Below are positions 1 to 9,779 of a DNA stretch of 10,094 nucleotides, piece after piece. Origin of the DNA: Bacillota bacterium. Its GTDB lineage: Bacteria > Bacillota > Bacilli > Alicyclobacillales > SLC66. A program made the translations under genes and the position numbers. The stretch covers positions 1-10,094 of the forward strand of contig JAJZZT010000483.1 in assembly GCA_021797415.1 (NCBI GenBank), written 5' to 3'. How positions within the stretch are numbered: the stretch's first letter is position 1; each line of letters begins with the position of its first letter. A model generated the notes under the pieces. That model did not search any database, was not told where the DNA came from, and saw only the letters and a list, made by a program, of their open reading frames with translations.

Positions 1-93
1 AGCGCACTGCTCGGCGTGGCGCTCGTCGAGGCGTTTCCGGTCATCGCGCTGGCGTTCGGGATCATCATCCTGTTTACCAAAGGCGCGCTGTAA
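1..93 (+). CDS. atpE: ATP synthase Fo subunit c, C-terminal end (partial)
   Basis: The window opens in frame inside this gene, and only the last 30 residues are visible before TAA at 91-93. They form the second transmembrane helix of the c subunit: a hydrophobic run containing GVALVEAFPVIALAFG, ending in LFTKGAL. The glutamate of LVEAFP (residue 10 of the fragment) sits where the ion-carrying carboxylate of the c ring is found. The polar neighbours that define a sodium-type site cannot be judged fully because helix 1 is missing, but the Val/Ala-rich surroundings look like a proton-type ring (inference). The gene is followed by atpF after an 83-nt gap, the standard order in bacterial atp operons. 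Identity is supported by both the motif and the context; the start lies outside the window. Confidence 0.93.
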   Translation, partial: SALLGVALVEAFPVIALAFGIIILFTKGAL

Positions 94-160
94 TGCGGTG
101 ATTGGCGGAGTGGCCGCGACCACGGGACAAGCATCCGGCGGCGCATCCATTCCTGGAGAG

Positions 161-167
161 AAGGAGG
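161..167 (+). promoter_or_regulatory. Ribosome binding site of atpF
   Basis: AAGGAGG lies 9 nt before the TTG at 177. It decides the start in a frame that is otherwise open upstream for another 25 codons. The 94-160 stretch between atpE and this site holds only a weak 4-bp inverted repeat (GTGG at 110-113, CCAC at 120-123) and no recognisable gene. Confidence 0.8.
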
Positions 168-176
168 GTGGCACTT

Positions 177-655
177 TTGTTTGAGTTTGGCACGTTCATC
201 GTCTCGATCGTGACCTTCCTGATCCTGTTTTTTGTCATCCGGCATTTTGGCTTCGAGCCGTTCAATAACATTCTGGAGAAACGGCGCCAGTTTGTGATCG
301 ACCAGTTGAACGACGCGGAACGCAACAGGCAGCAGGCGGAACAACTGCTTGACGAACAGCGACAGCTCCTTGAAAATGCGCGCCAGCAGGCGCGCGAATT
401 GCTGGAAGCGGCGCGTCGGCGCGCGGACGAGCAGGGGCGGGAGATCGTCCGGCTGGCGCAGGAAGAGGCGCAGCGGCTGTTGGAAACCAACCGCCAACTG
501 ATCGAGCGCGAGCGCGCGGAGGCGATGGATTCGGTTCTTTCGGCGGTGTCTTCGCTGACCGTCGAATTGAGCGAGAAATTGCTGCGCAGGCACAGCGGTG
601 AAGTGGAGCATCAGGCGATGATCGAGGAAGCCGAAGCCCGGTTGGGAGAACTCGT

Positions 656-662
<7 letters not shown>
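177..662 (+). CDS. atpF: ATP synthase Fo subunit b
   Basis: This encodes the peripheral-stalk b subunit, which anchors F1 to the membrane and resists rotation. The TTG start at 177 gives 161 residues, normal for the family. It is chosen because an AGGAGG at 162-167 lies 9 nt upstream. The reading frame is open back to TTG 102, and a GTG at 168 overlaps the ribosome binding site itself, so longer forms are unlikely. Residues about 4-22 are one hydrophobic membrane helix (FGTFIVSIVTFLILFFVI), followed by the typical FEPFNNILEKR segment. Then comes a long, charged, Gln/Arg/Glu-rich coiled coil (about 35-135), and a short C-terminal region that would contact delta. The last 7 nt overlap atpH, suggesting coupled translation. 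Identity is firm; the start codon is less certain than the gene. Confidence 0.93.
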
Positions 663-2726
<2,064 letters not shown>

Positions 2727-2734
2727 TCTGTCAT

Positions 2735-2752
2735 GCCCCGGCCAACCGGGGC
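2735..2752 (+). repeat. Intercistronic GC-rich hairpin between atpA and atpG
   Basis: GCCCCGG at 2735-2741 and CCGGGGC at 2746-2752 are perfect reverse complements, giving a 7-bp all-GC stem with a CCAA tetraloop. There is no T-run after it, so it is not an intrinsic terminator. The atpG ribosome binding site (AAGGTGGTG, about 2755-2763) begins 2-3 nt downstream. It may stabilise the mRNA, mark a processing site or tune atpG translation; these roles are inferred. Confidence 0.6.
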
Positions 2753-2768
2753 CGAAGGTGGTGAAACC

Positions 2769-5059
<2,291 letters not shown>

Positions 5060-5076
5060 CGGCGGGAGGTGGCCAT

Positions 5077-5502
5077 GTGAGCACGGTGCTGTTGGAAGTG
5101 GTGACGCCCGAGCGCATCGTTTTGACCCGTGAGGTGAATATGATCATCGTGCGCGGAGGGGCCGGCGAGATCGGGATTCTGCCCCGCCACGCGCCGCTGG
5201 CCACGACGGTGCAGCCGTGCGTCATGAAAGTGCGCGTTCCGGAGGGCGAAGACTGGGTGGCTGTGTCGGACGGCTTCCTGCACGTGTCGCCGGACCGCGT
5301 CACGCTGCTGCTCGGCGCCGCGGAGATCGGTTCGCAGATCGACGTGGAACGGGCGACGCGAGCGCGCGACCGGGCGCAAAAGCGCCTCGCGGAACGCACC
5401 GCCGAGATGGACACGGAGCGCGCGGCGGCGGCGTTGCGACGCGCGCAGAATCGCCTGGAAGCCGCCGGGTTGTCCTCCGGTGTGTTGGCGGCTGACGCGT
5501 AA
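5077..5502 (+). CDS. atpC: ATP synthase F1 subunit epsilon
   Basis: Epsilon sits on gamma and the c ring and can inhibit ATP hydrolysis by extending its C-terminal helices. The GTG start at 5077 follows GGGAGGTGG (5064-5072); an ATG at 5075 is followed directly by TGA and cannot be used. The product is 141 residues. Residues 1 to about 85 form the beta-sandwich (GGAGEIGILPRHAPLATTV), and about 88-131 form the two-helix C-terminal domain, which is Arg/Ala/Glu-rich. IDVERA at 88-93 matches the I(L)DxxRA motif of ATP-binding epsilon subunits. Glu83, Asp89, Arg92, Arg99, Arg122 and Arg126 are all present at the same numbers I recall for the Bacillus PS3 protein. ATP sensing is therefore likely (inference). 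It is the last gene of the operon; a terminator begins 64 nt after the stop. Confidence 0.96.
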   Translation: MSTVLLEVVTPERIVLTREVNMIIVRGGAGEIGILPRHAPLATTVQPCVMKVRVPEGEDWVAVSDGFLHVSPDRVTLLLGAAEIGSQIDVERATRARDRAQKRLAERTAEMDTERAAAALRRAQNRLEAAGLSSGVLAADA

Positions 5503-5566
5503 GTCGCATTTTCAGGGTAGTCCGTCTGTACTATTCCCGATTGACGTGTGTATCATTTTATGTGTG

Positions 5567-5608
5567 GCCAGACGCGATAGTGCCGCGTCTGGCTTGCTAT
5601 TTATTGTT
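5567..5608 (+). terminator. Rho-independent terminator of the atp operon
   Basis: GCCAGACGCG at 5567-5576 and CGCGTCTGGC at 5584-5593 form a perfect 10-bp stem with a 7-nt loop. They are followed by the T-rich tail TTGCTATTTATTGTT (5594-5608). The tail is interrupted by other bases, so termination may be less than complete, but position 64 nt past atpC and stem strength make the call clear. Confidence 0.87.
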
Positions 5609-5735
5609 CCATGCAAATGAAAGACCCGTGTAGAACATGTACAAAACGGCGTTTTGCCGGCGGCTGGCCCATTCCTTCCGCATGAGATCGGCGATGGGCG
5701 CGCATATTGACAGAGGGGACGGCGCAGCGGCCTGT

Positions 5736-5764
5736 TTTACTCACTTCATGCGCTTTGTTATAAT
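5736..5764 (+). promoter_or_regulatory. Probable sigma-A promoter of the nuo operon
   Basis: A perfect -10 box TATAAT at 5759-5764 is preceded by an extended -10 TGT (5756-5758). A -35-like TTTACT (5736-5741, 4 of 6 matches to TTGACA) lies exactly 17 bp upstream. Transcription would start near 5771, leaving a leader of about 50 nt before nuoA. No operator is recognisable. A perfect TTGACA at 5707-5712 lies too far upstream to pair with this -10. Confidence 0.78.
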
Positions 5765-5808
5765 AACCCTGTTTGTTTCGCAAGGCCCAACCGCTCGTTT
5801 CCAGATGC

Positions 5809-5815
5809 TGGGGGT
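5809..5815 (+). promoter_or_regulatory. Ribosome binding site of nuoA
   Basis: TGGGGGTG (5808-5815 region) differs from GGAGGTG at one base and lies 7 nt before the TTG at 5823. It favours that TTG over the in-frame ATG 5805 and GTG 5814, which have no purine-rich site at a proper distance. Confidence 0.6.
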
Positions 5816-5822
5816 GTCGAAG

Positions 5823-6185
5823 TTGTACGCAAATGCATTTATTTTTACTGTGTTTTTCCTCGTGGTGGGCATCGCGTTGCCGATCGGCGCGCTGGCCGTG
5901 CTCGGACCGCTCCTGCGGCCCAACCGGCCGACTCCGGGCAAAGTCGCGACCTACGAAAGCGGGCTCGCGCCTGTGGGGGACGCACGGGCGCGGTACAACG
6001 TGCGCTACTATCTGTACGCGCTGTTGTTTGTCGTGTTCGACGTGGAGATTCTCTTTCTCTACCCCTGGGCGGTTGAATACCATCGTCTCGGTCTCTTCGG
6101 TTTCACAGAGATGCTGGTCTTCATCCTTCTTCTGGCGGTGGGCCTGATTTACGCATGGAGAAAGAAGGTGCTCGAATGGAACTGA
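5823..6185 (+). CDS. nuoA: NADH-quinone oxidoreductase (complex I) subunit A
   Basis: NuoA is a small three-helix membrane subunit at the junction of the membrane arm and the quinone site. The TTG at 5823 gives 120 residues, typical for the family. Helix 1 covers about 5-30. The conserved first loop contains [10 protein letters not shown] and [20 protein letters not shown] (44-63), which lies near the quinone tunnel. Helix 2 runs about 62-82 and contains [12 protein letters not shown] with the conserved membrane Asp and Glu. Helix 3 runs about 92-112. The start could alternatively be ATG 5805 or GTG 5814, adding 6 or 3 residues. It is the first gene of its operon, with its own promoter upstream. 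Its 3' end overlaps nuoB by 10 nt. Confidence 0.94.
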   Translation: MYANAFIFTVFFLVVGIALPIGALAVLGPLLRPNRPTPGKVATYESGLAPVGDARARYNVRYYLYALLFVVFDVEILFLYPWAVEYHRLGLFGFTEMLVFILLLAVGLIYAWRKKVLEWN

Positions 6186-6718
6186 GGCCAGACCTCAAGC
6201 TGCCTGTTATCGAGTACGAAGGCCTCAGCGCCGAGGAGTCCGCAGACCTGCGCAAGGCCGGAATTGTACTGGCTCCGCTGGAGCAGATCAAGGGGTGGGC
6301 GCGCAGCAACAGCCTGTGGCCGCTGACATTCGGCCTCGCCTGCTGCGCGATCGAGATGATGGGCGCCGGCGCCTCGCACTACGACCTCGACCGGTTCGGC
6401 ATCATTTTTCGCGCGTCGCCGCGCCAGTCCGATGTCATGATCGTCGCCGGTACGGTGACAAAGAAGATGGGGCCGCTGCTGAAGCGCCTGTACGATCAGA
6501 TGGCGGAACCGAAATGGGTGGTGGCGATGGGTTCCTGCGCCACGGCGGGTGGACCGTACGTCCGCTCCTACTCGGTGGTCAAGGGCGTCGACCAGATCGT
6601 TCCGGTGGACGTGTACATTCCAGGGTGTCCGCCGTCGCCGCCTGCCCTGATCTACGGTCTCAACAAACTGCAGGAGAAGATTCGCCTTGAGGCCGCTGGG
6701 AAGAAGGTGCCTGTCTGA
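6176..6718 (+). CDS. nuoB: NADH-quinone oxidoreductase subunit B (cluster N2)
   Basis: NuoB carries the terminal [4Fe-4S] cluster N2, which passes electrons to quinone. ATG 6176 gives 180 residues; AAAGAAGGTG at 6161-6170 lies 5 nt upstream. An in-frame ATG at 6155 would add seven residues (MEKEGAR) and has no comparable site. All four cluster ligands are present: the tandem Cys56-Cys57 in [19 protein letters not shown], Cys121 in [12 protein letters not shown], and Cys151 in [36 protein letters not shown] is also diagnostic. The protein is soluble, belongs to the Q module and pairs with NuoD. It overlaps nuoA by 10 nt and touches nuoC in a TGATG junction. No unusual residues are seen. Confidence 0.97.
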   Translation: MELRPDLKLPVIEYEGLSAEESADLRKAGIVLAPLEQIKGWARSNSLWPLTFGLACCAIEMMGAGASHYDLDRFGIIFRASPRQSDVMIVAGTVTKKMGPLLKRLYDQMAEPKWVVAMGSCATAGGPYVRSYSVVKGVDQIVPVDVYIPGCPPSPPALIYGLNKLQEKIRLEAAGKKVPV

Positions 6719-7647
6719 TGTCCGACGATGTGAGAGACAACGGGGCAGAGCCCGCGGCGGAAGAAGCCAAACCCGCAGCAGAGTCTAAGCCCGCGACGGA
6801 TGAAGCCAAGCCCGCAGCAGAGGCTAAGCCCGCGACGGATGAAGCCAAGCCCGCAGCAGAGGCTAAGCCCGCGACGGATGAAGCCAAGCCGGATGCCGCG
6901 GCAATAGCTGCCGCGAAAATCGCTCCCCCCTCGCGCACCACCGTGACGCTTTCTGCCGCCAAGCCAACGGAAGAGACCAAGCCTGCCGCCGACAAACCCG
7001 CGGCGGAAGCCAAACCTGCCGCCGACGAACCTGCCGCCGACAAACCCGCCGCCGACAAACCTGCGGCGGCAGCCAAGCCTACCGCGGCAGCCAAGCCTGC
7101 GGCGGCAGCCAGGCCCGCCAAGGCGCCGGCGCCGCCCGATCCCCGCACTGTCGCGGCGACCGCGGCCGCAGACCAGATCAAGGAGAGCCTGGAACGCGCG
7201 CTGGGGTCGGGCGTTGTCGAGGAGACCGGCGCATCCAAGGATGTGCCTCAACTGGCCATCGTGCGCGAAAAGTGGCTCGCGGCCGTCCGTTTTCTGCGTG
7301 ACGATCCCATGCACGCGTACAATTACATCGAAGCGTTCGCCGGTACGGACTACAAGGACAAGGGATACATCGAGGTCGTCCTGTACGTCCATTCCACGAC
7401 GCACAATCGGTTCATCAGCCTCAAGGTCCGAACGCCGCGCGACGATGCCAGGGTCGCTTCTCTGACAGGGCTGTTTCCCGGCGTCAATTGGGAGGAGCGC
7501 GAAGTCTACGACCTGCTCGGCGTGACGTTCGACGGCCATCCGGACCTGCGCCGCATCATGATGTGGGACGGGTGGAACGGGTACCCGCTGCGCAAGGACT
7601 ACTCGCCGTTTGAGAATATGCCCACAAGGGGAGGCGAAAGTTCCTGA
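6718..7647 (+). CDS. nuoC: NADH-quinone oxidoreductase subunit C with long Ala/Pro/Lys-rich N-terminal extension
   Basis: NuoC is the 30-kDa subunit of the Q module and helps hold NuoD and NuoB. The ATG at 6718 is in a TGATG overlap with nuoB, and AAGGTG at 6704-6709 lies 8 nt upstream. The 309-residue product has two parts. The folded domain is about 155-309, with the signature EREVYDLLGVTFDGHPDLRR (260-279), then IMMWDGWNGYPLRKDYSPFE. Residues about 10-150 are low complexity, dominated by Ala, Pro, Lys and Glu/Asp, with no Cys, Trp or His. They contain a 13-residue repeat (EAKPAAEAKPATD, three copies, 16-54) and a KPAAD/KPAAAA array (88-134). Low-complexity NuoC extensions are known in Bacillus relatives, but I recall those as Ala/Lys/Glu-rich rather than Pro-rich. 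The role is unknown; a flexible tether or docking arm is inference. Confidence 0.94.
   Translation: MSDDVRDNGAEPAAEEAKPAAESKPATDEAKPAAEAKPATDEAKPAAEAKPATDEAKPDAAAIAAAKIAPPSRTTVTLSAAKPTEETKPAADKPAAEAKPAADEPAADKPAADKPAAAAKPTAAAKPAAAARPAKAPAPPDPRTVAATAAADQIKESLERALGSGVVEETGASKDVPQLAIVREKWLAAVRFLRDDPMHAYNYIEAFAGTDYKDKGYIEVVLYVHSTTHNRFISLKVRTPRDDARVASLTGLFPGVNWEEREVYDLLGVTFDGHPDLRRIMMWDGWNGYPLRKDYSPFENMPTRGGESS
6763..6890 (+). repeat. 39-bp in-frame tandem repeat in nuoC (3 copies plus a partial fourth)
   Basis: Units at 6763-6801, 6802-6840 and 6841-6879 each encode 13 residues (EAKPAAEAKPATD; Ser replaces the second-half Ala in the first). Units 2 and 3 are identical at all 39 bases. Unit 1 differs at two bases (an A for G in the third codon, a T for G in the eighth). 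The first 11 bases of a fourth unit follow at 6880-6890. The identity at silent positions points to recent duplication by slippage or unequal recombination. Confidence 0.92.
6979..7119 (+). repeat. Degenerate 15-18-bp repeats in nuoC encoding KPAAD/KPAAAA
   Basis: The run encodes consecutive Lys/Glu/Arg-Pro-Ala/Thr-Ala motifs: KPAAD, KPAAEA, KPAAD, EPAAD, KPAAD, KPAAAA, KPTAAA, KPAAAA, RPA. Codons for the same residue vary (CCT/CCC, GCC/GCG), so it is older or more diverged than the 39-bp array just upstream. The two arrays are separated by residues 59-87, which are not repeated. Confidence 0.85.
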
Positions 7648-8750
7648 TGTGCGCCTTGCGCTCTGAAGAGATGATTCTGAATGTCGGGCCGCAGCACCCG
7701 AGCACGCACGGCGTGTTCCGGCTTGTGGTGACCATCGACGGCGAGCGGATCGTTGACGCCGATCCGGTCGTCGGCTATCTGCATCGCGGGACGGAGAAAC
7801 TGGCGGAAGACCTGCAGTACGTTCAGATCATCCCTTATACCGACCGCCTGGATTACGTTGCGTCCATGCTGAATAACTACGCGCTGTGCTATACCGTGGA
7901 GTACGCGCTCGACCTTGAGGTGCCCGCACGCGCGGAGTACCTGCGCATCATTGTGATGGAATTGCAGCGGATCGCGTCGCACCTGCTGTTTCTCGGCACA
8001 TACCTGCTCGATCTCGGAGCCATGAGTCCGTTTCTGTACGCTTTTCAGGAGCGGGAACAGATCGTCATGCTGTTCAATGAAATCTGCGGCGCCCGCCTGA
8101 CGTACAATTACATGCGCGTGGGCGGCGTCCAGTTTGACACGCCGCCGGGCTGGATCGAGAAAGTGAGCGACTTTGCCGCGCACATGGAGACGAAAGTCCC
8201 GATGTACCACGAACTTGTCACGGGCAACGAGATCTTTCTCAACCGCGTCCGCGGCACCGGCGTGATCAGCCAGGAAGACGCGCTGGCTTACTCAATGTCC
8301 GGGATCAATCTGCGGTCGACCGGATTCAACTGGGATCTGCGCAAGAACAGGCCGTATTCGATCTACGACCAGTTTGACTGGGAGGTTCCCGTCGGTAAAA
8401 ACGGCGACTGTTTTGACCGCTACTTCATCCATCTGCAGGAGATCGAGCAGTCTTTACACATCGTCGCCCAAGCGGTAAAACGCGTTCCGGACGGCCCGGT
8501 CATCGGCAAGGTGCCGAAGCTGGTCCGCGTGCCGGCCGGCGAATACTATCGCGGCATCGAGGGCGCGCGCGGAGAGGTTGGCGTGTACCTCGTCTCCGAC
8601 GGGAAGGATAAGCCGTATCGCCTCAAGCTGCGGCGCCCGTCGTTCGTCAATCTGCAGATCCTGCGCAAACTGCTGATCGGCCAGAGCATGGCGAACATGA
8701 TCGCGATTCTCGGCGCAGTCGACATCGTGCTCGGGGAGGTGGACGCCTGA
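7647..8750 (+). CDS. nuoD: NADH-quinone oxidoreductase subunit D
   Basis: NuoD, the 49-kDa subunit, forms the quinone-binding pocket together with NuoB. The ATG at 7647 sits in a TGATG overlap with nuoC, with GGGGAGG at 7628-7634 12 nt upstream. It gives 367 residues, normal for the family. An in-frame ATG eight codons later (7671) is possible but lacks a ribosome binding site. ILNVGPQHPSTHG contains His21, and IIPYTDRLDY contains Tyr70; these align by spacing with bovine His59 and Tyr108, the quinone headgroup ligands. GYLHRGTEK holds Arg47, aligned with the bovine residue near cluster N2. The C-terminus IAILGAVDIVLGEVDA is typical. The [NiFe]-hydrogenase-type metal-binding cysteines are absent, as expected of complex I. 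The next gene is nuoH, not nuoE. Confidence 0.97.
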   Translation: MCALRSEEMILNVGPQHPSTHGVFRLVVTIDGERIVDADPVVGYLHRGTEKLAEDLQYVQIIPYTDRLDYVASMLNNYALCYTVEYALDLEVPARAEYLRIIVMELQRIASHLLFLGTYLLDLGAMSPFLYAFQEREQIVMLFNEICGARLTYNYMRVGGVQFDTPPGWIEKVSDFAAHMETKVPMYHELVTGNEIFLNRVRGTGVISQEDALAYSMSGINLRSTGFNWDLRKNRPYSIYDQFDWEVPVGKNGDCFDRYFIHLQEIEQSLHIVAQAVKRVPDGPVIGKVPKLVRVPAGEYYRGIEGARGEVGVYLVSDGKDKPYRLKLRRPSFVNLQILRKLLIGQSMANMIAILGAVDIVLGEVDA

Positions 8751-9742
8751 TGTTTTCCTGGCAAAATCATCCGCTCAGCCCGCTCACACTGCTCGGCATG
8801 CTGATCGGTTGCGTGGTTGTGCTCGCGATTGTGCTCGGCATCGTCACGTACCTGATCTATTTTGAACGGAAGGTCATCGGCTGGATGCAGGGGCGCATCG
8901 GTCCGAACCGGGTCGGTCCGCTCGGCCTTTTGCAGTCTGTCGCCGACGTGCTCAAGCTGCTGATCAAGGAGGATATCATCCCGGCCAACGCGGACCGCGC
9001 GCTGTTTCTTGTGGCCCCGGCCATCGCCTTTGTCCCGTCCTTCATGGTGCTGGCGGTCATCCCGTACACCGCGTCCCACATTTTTACCGCAAACCTGAAC
9101 GTGGGGCTGCTCTACTACATTGCGCTCAGTTCCATCACCATCCTCGGCGTCGTCATGGCCGGATGGGCGTCCAACAACAAGTACTCGCTGCTCGGCGGCA
9201 TGCGGTCGGCGGCGCAGATGATCAGCTATGAGATTCCGCTCGGCCTCTCGGTGCTCGGCGTCGTCATGCTGGCCGGCTCGCTGAATCTTGTCACGATCGT
9301 GCAGCACCAGTCGACCGATCGCTTCGGCTGGTACATCATCCCGCAGATCATCGGTTTTGTCGTTTTCCTGATCGCCGCGATCGCGGAGTTGAACCGGACG
9401 CCGTTTGACCTTCCGGAAGCGGAATCCGAGCTTGTGGCCGGCTACTTCACCGAGTACTCCGGCTTCCGGTTCGCGTTTTTCATGCTCTCGGAGTACGTGT
9501 ACGTGTTTGCCATTTCGGCTCTGGCAACGACGCTGTTCCTCGGCGGCTGGGCCGGTCCGTTGCTGCCGTCCTGGCTGTGGTTCGCCATCAAGACGAGCGC
9601 CATCATCTTTTTTCTGTTCTGGGTCCGGGCGACCATGCCGCGGATGCGCGGCGACCAGCTCATGAGCTTCGCCTGGAAAGTGCTGATTCCTATCGCGCTT
9701 TTCAATGTCGTCCTGACCGGCGCGCTCTCGCTCATCGGTTGA
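8750..9742 (+). CDS. nuoH: NADH-quinone oxidoreductase subunit H
   Basis: NuoH is the eight-helix membrane subunit at the heel of complex I that closes the quinone tunnel and starts the proton path. The ATG at 8750 overlaps the nuoD stop by one base (TGATG); GGGGAGGTGG about 10 nt upstream is its ribosome binding site and lies inside nuoD. The product is 330 residues. The first loop carries ERKVIGWMQGRIGPNRVGPL (39-58) and VADVLKLLIKEDIIPANAD. EIPLGLSVLGVV is at 161-172. The acidic E-channel loop ELNRTPFDLPEAESELVAGY is at 213-232, with FFMLSEY after it. The late loop RATMPRMRGDQLM is at 293-305. All are strong family signatures. The gene is followed by a 37-nt gap before nuoI, the first real gap in the nuo operon. 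Confidence 0.97.
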   Translation: MFSWQNHPLSPLTLLGMLIGCVVVLAIVLGIVTYLIYFERKVIGWMQGRIGPNRVGPLGLLQSVADVLKLLIKEDIIPANADRALFLVAPAIAFVPSFMVLAVIPYTASHIFTANLNVGLLYYIALSSITILGVVMAGWASNNKYSLLGGMRSAAQMISYEIPLGLSVLGVVMLAGSLNLVTIVQHQSTDRFGWYIIPQIIGFVVFLIAAIAELNRTPFDLPEAESELVAGYFTEYSGFRFAFFMLSEYVYVFAISALATTLFLGGWAGPLLPSWLWFAIKTSAIIFFLFWVRATMPRMRGDQLMSFAWKVLIPIALFNVVLTGALSLIG

Positions 9743-9766
9743 AACGGGGACTGTATTTTCCTGCGT

Positions 9767-9774
9767 GGAGGTGG
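9767..9774 (+). promoter_or_regulatory. Ribosome binding site of nuoI
   Basis: GGAGGTGG is a near-perfect Shine-Dalgarno sequence with the ATG at 9780 5 nt beyond it. nuoI therefore has an independent strong start, unlike nuoC, nuoD and nuoH, which overlap their upstream neighbours. Confidence 0.83.
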
Positions 9775-9779
9775 TCTTT

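Larger units (their letters stand above)
5503..5822 (+). other. Non-coding region between the atp and nuo operons
   Basis: These 320 bases contain the atp terminator (5567-5608), about 130 bases of unassigned sequence, the nuo promoter (5736-5764) and a leader of roughly 50 nt. The unassigned part has two mutually exclusive small hairpins: CAAAAC at 5642-5647 with GTTTTG at 5651-5656 (loop GGC), or CGGC at 5647-5650 with GCCG at 5656-5659 (loop GTTTT). It also has a 4-bp inverted repeat TGTA/TACA (5629-5632 and 5640-5643). An open frame runs from ATG 5637 into nuoA but has no ribosome binding site and spans the promoter. I see no RNA gene or riboswitch here. Confidence 0.75.

Noticed and set aside
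102..176. Longer atpF starting at TTG 102
   Set aside because: It adds 25 Arg/Pro-rich residues ahead of the membrane helix and has no ribosome binding site, whereas AGGAGG is ideally placed for TTG 177.
5541..5556. TTGACG and TATCAT after atpC considered as a promoter
   Set aside because: They are only 4 bases apart, so they cannot form a promoter together, and neither has a partner at 16-18 bp; any transcript would meet the terminator at once.
5707..5712. Perfect TTGACA considered as the -35 box of the nuo promoter
   Set aside because: It is 46 bases from the TATAAT at 5759, and no -10-like hexamer lies 16-18 bp downstream of it.
5637..5822. In-frame upstream extension of nuoA from ATG 5637
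   Set aside because: It would add 62 non-hydrophobic residues before helix 1, has no ribosome binding site, and contains the predicted nuo promoter, so it should not be in the transcript. The family length fits the start at 5823.
6763..7119. Repeats considered as a CRISPR array or intergenic satellite
   Set aside because: The units are in frame, are directly adjacent without unique spacers, and encode a continuous Ala/Pro/Lys-rich part of NuoC.
6652..7539. Glycine/arginine-rich repeat protein on the minus strand opposite nuoC
   Set aside because: The repeats are the complement of the Ala/Pro/Lys codons of the NuoC arm, and the frame covers the conserved NuoC domain in antisense.
7671..7673. 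Alternative nuoD start at the internal ATG (MILNVGPQHP)
   Set aside because: There is no usable ribosome binding site, and the TGATG overlap at 7647 matches the other junctions in this operon. It remains possible, since the first eight residues are not conserved.
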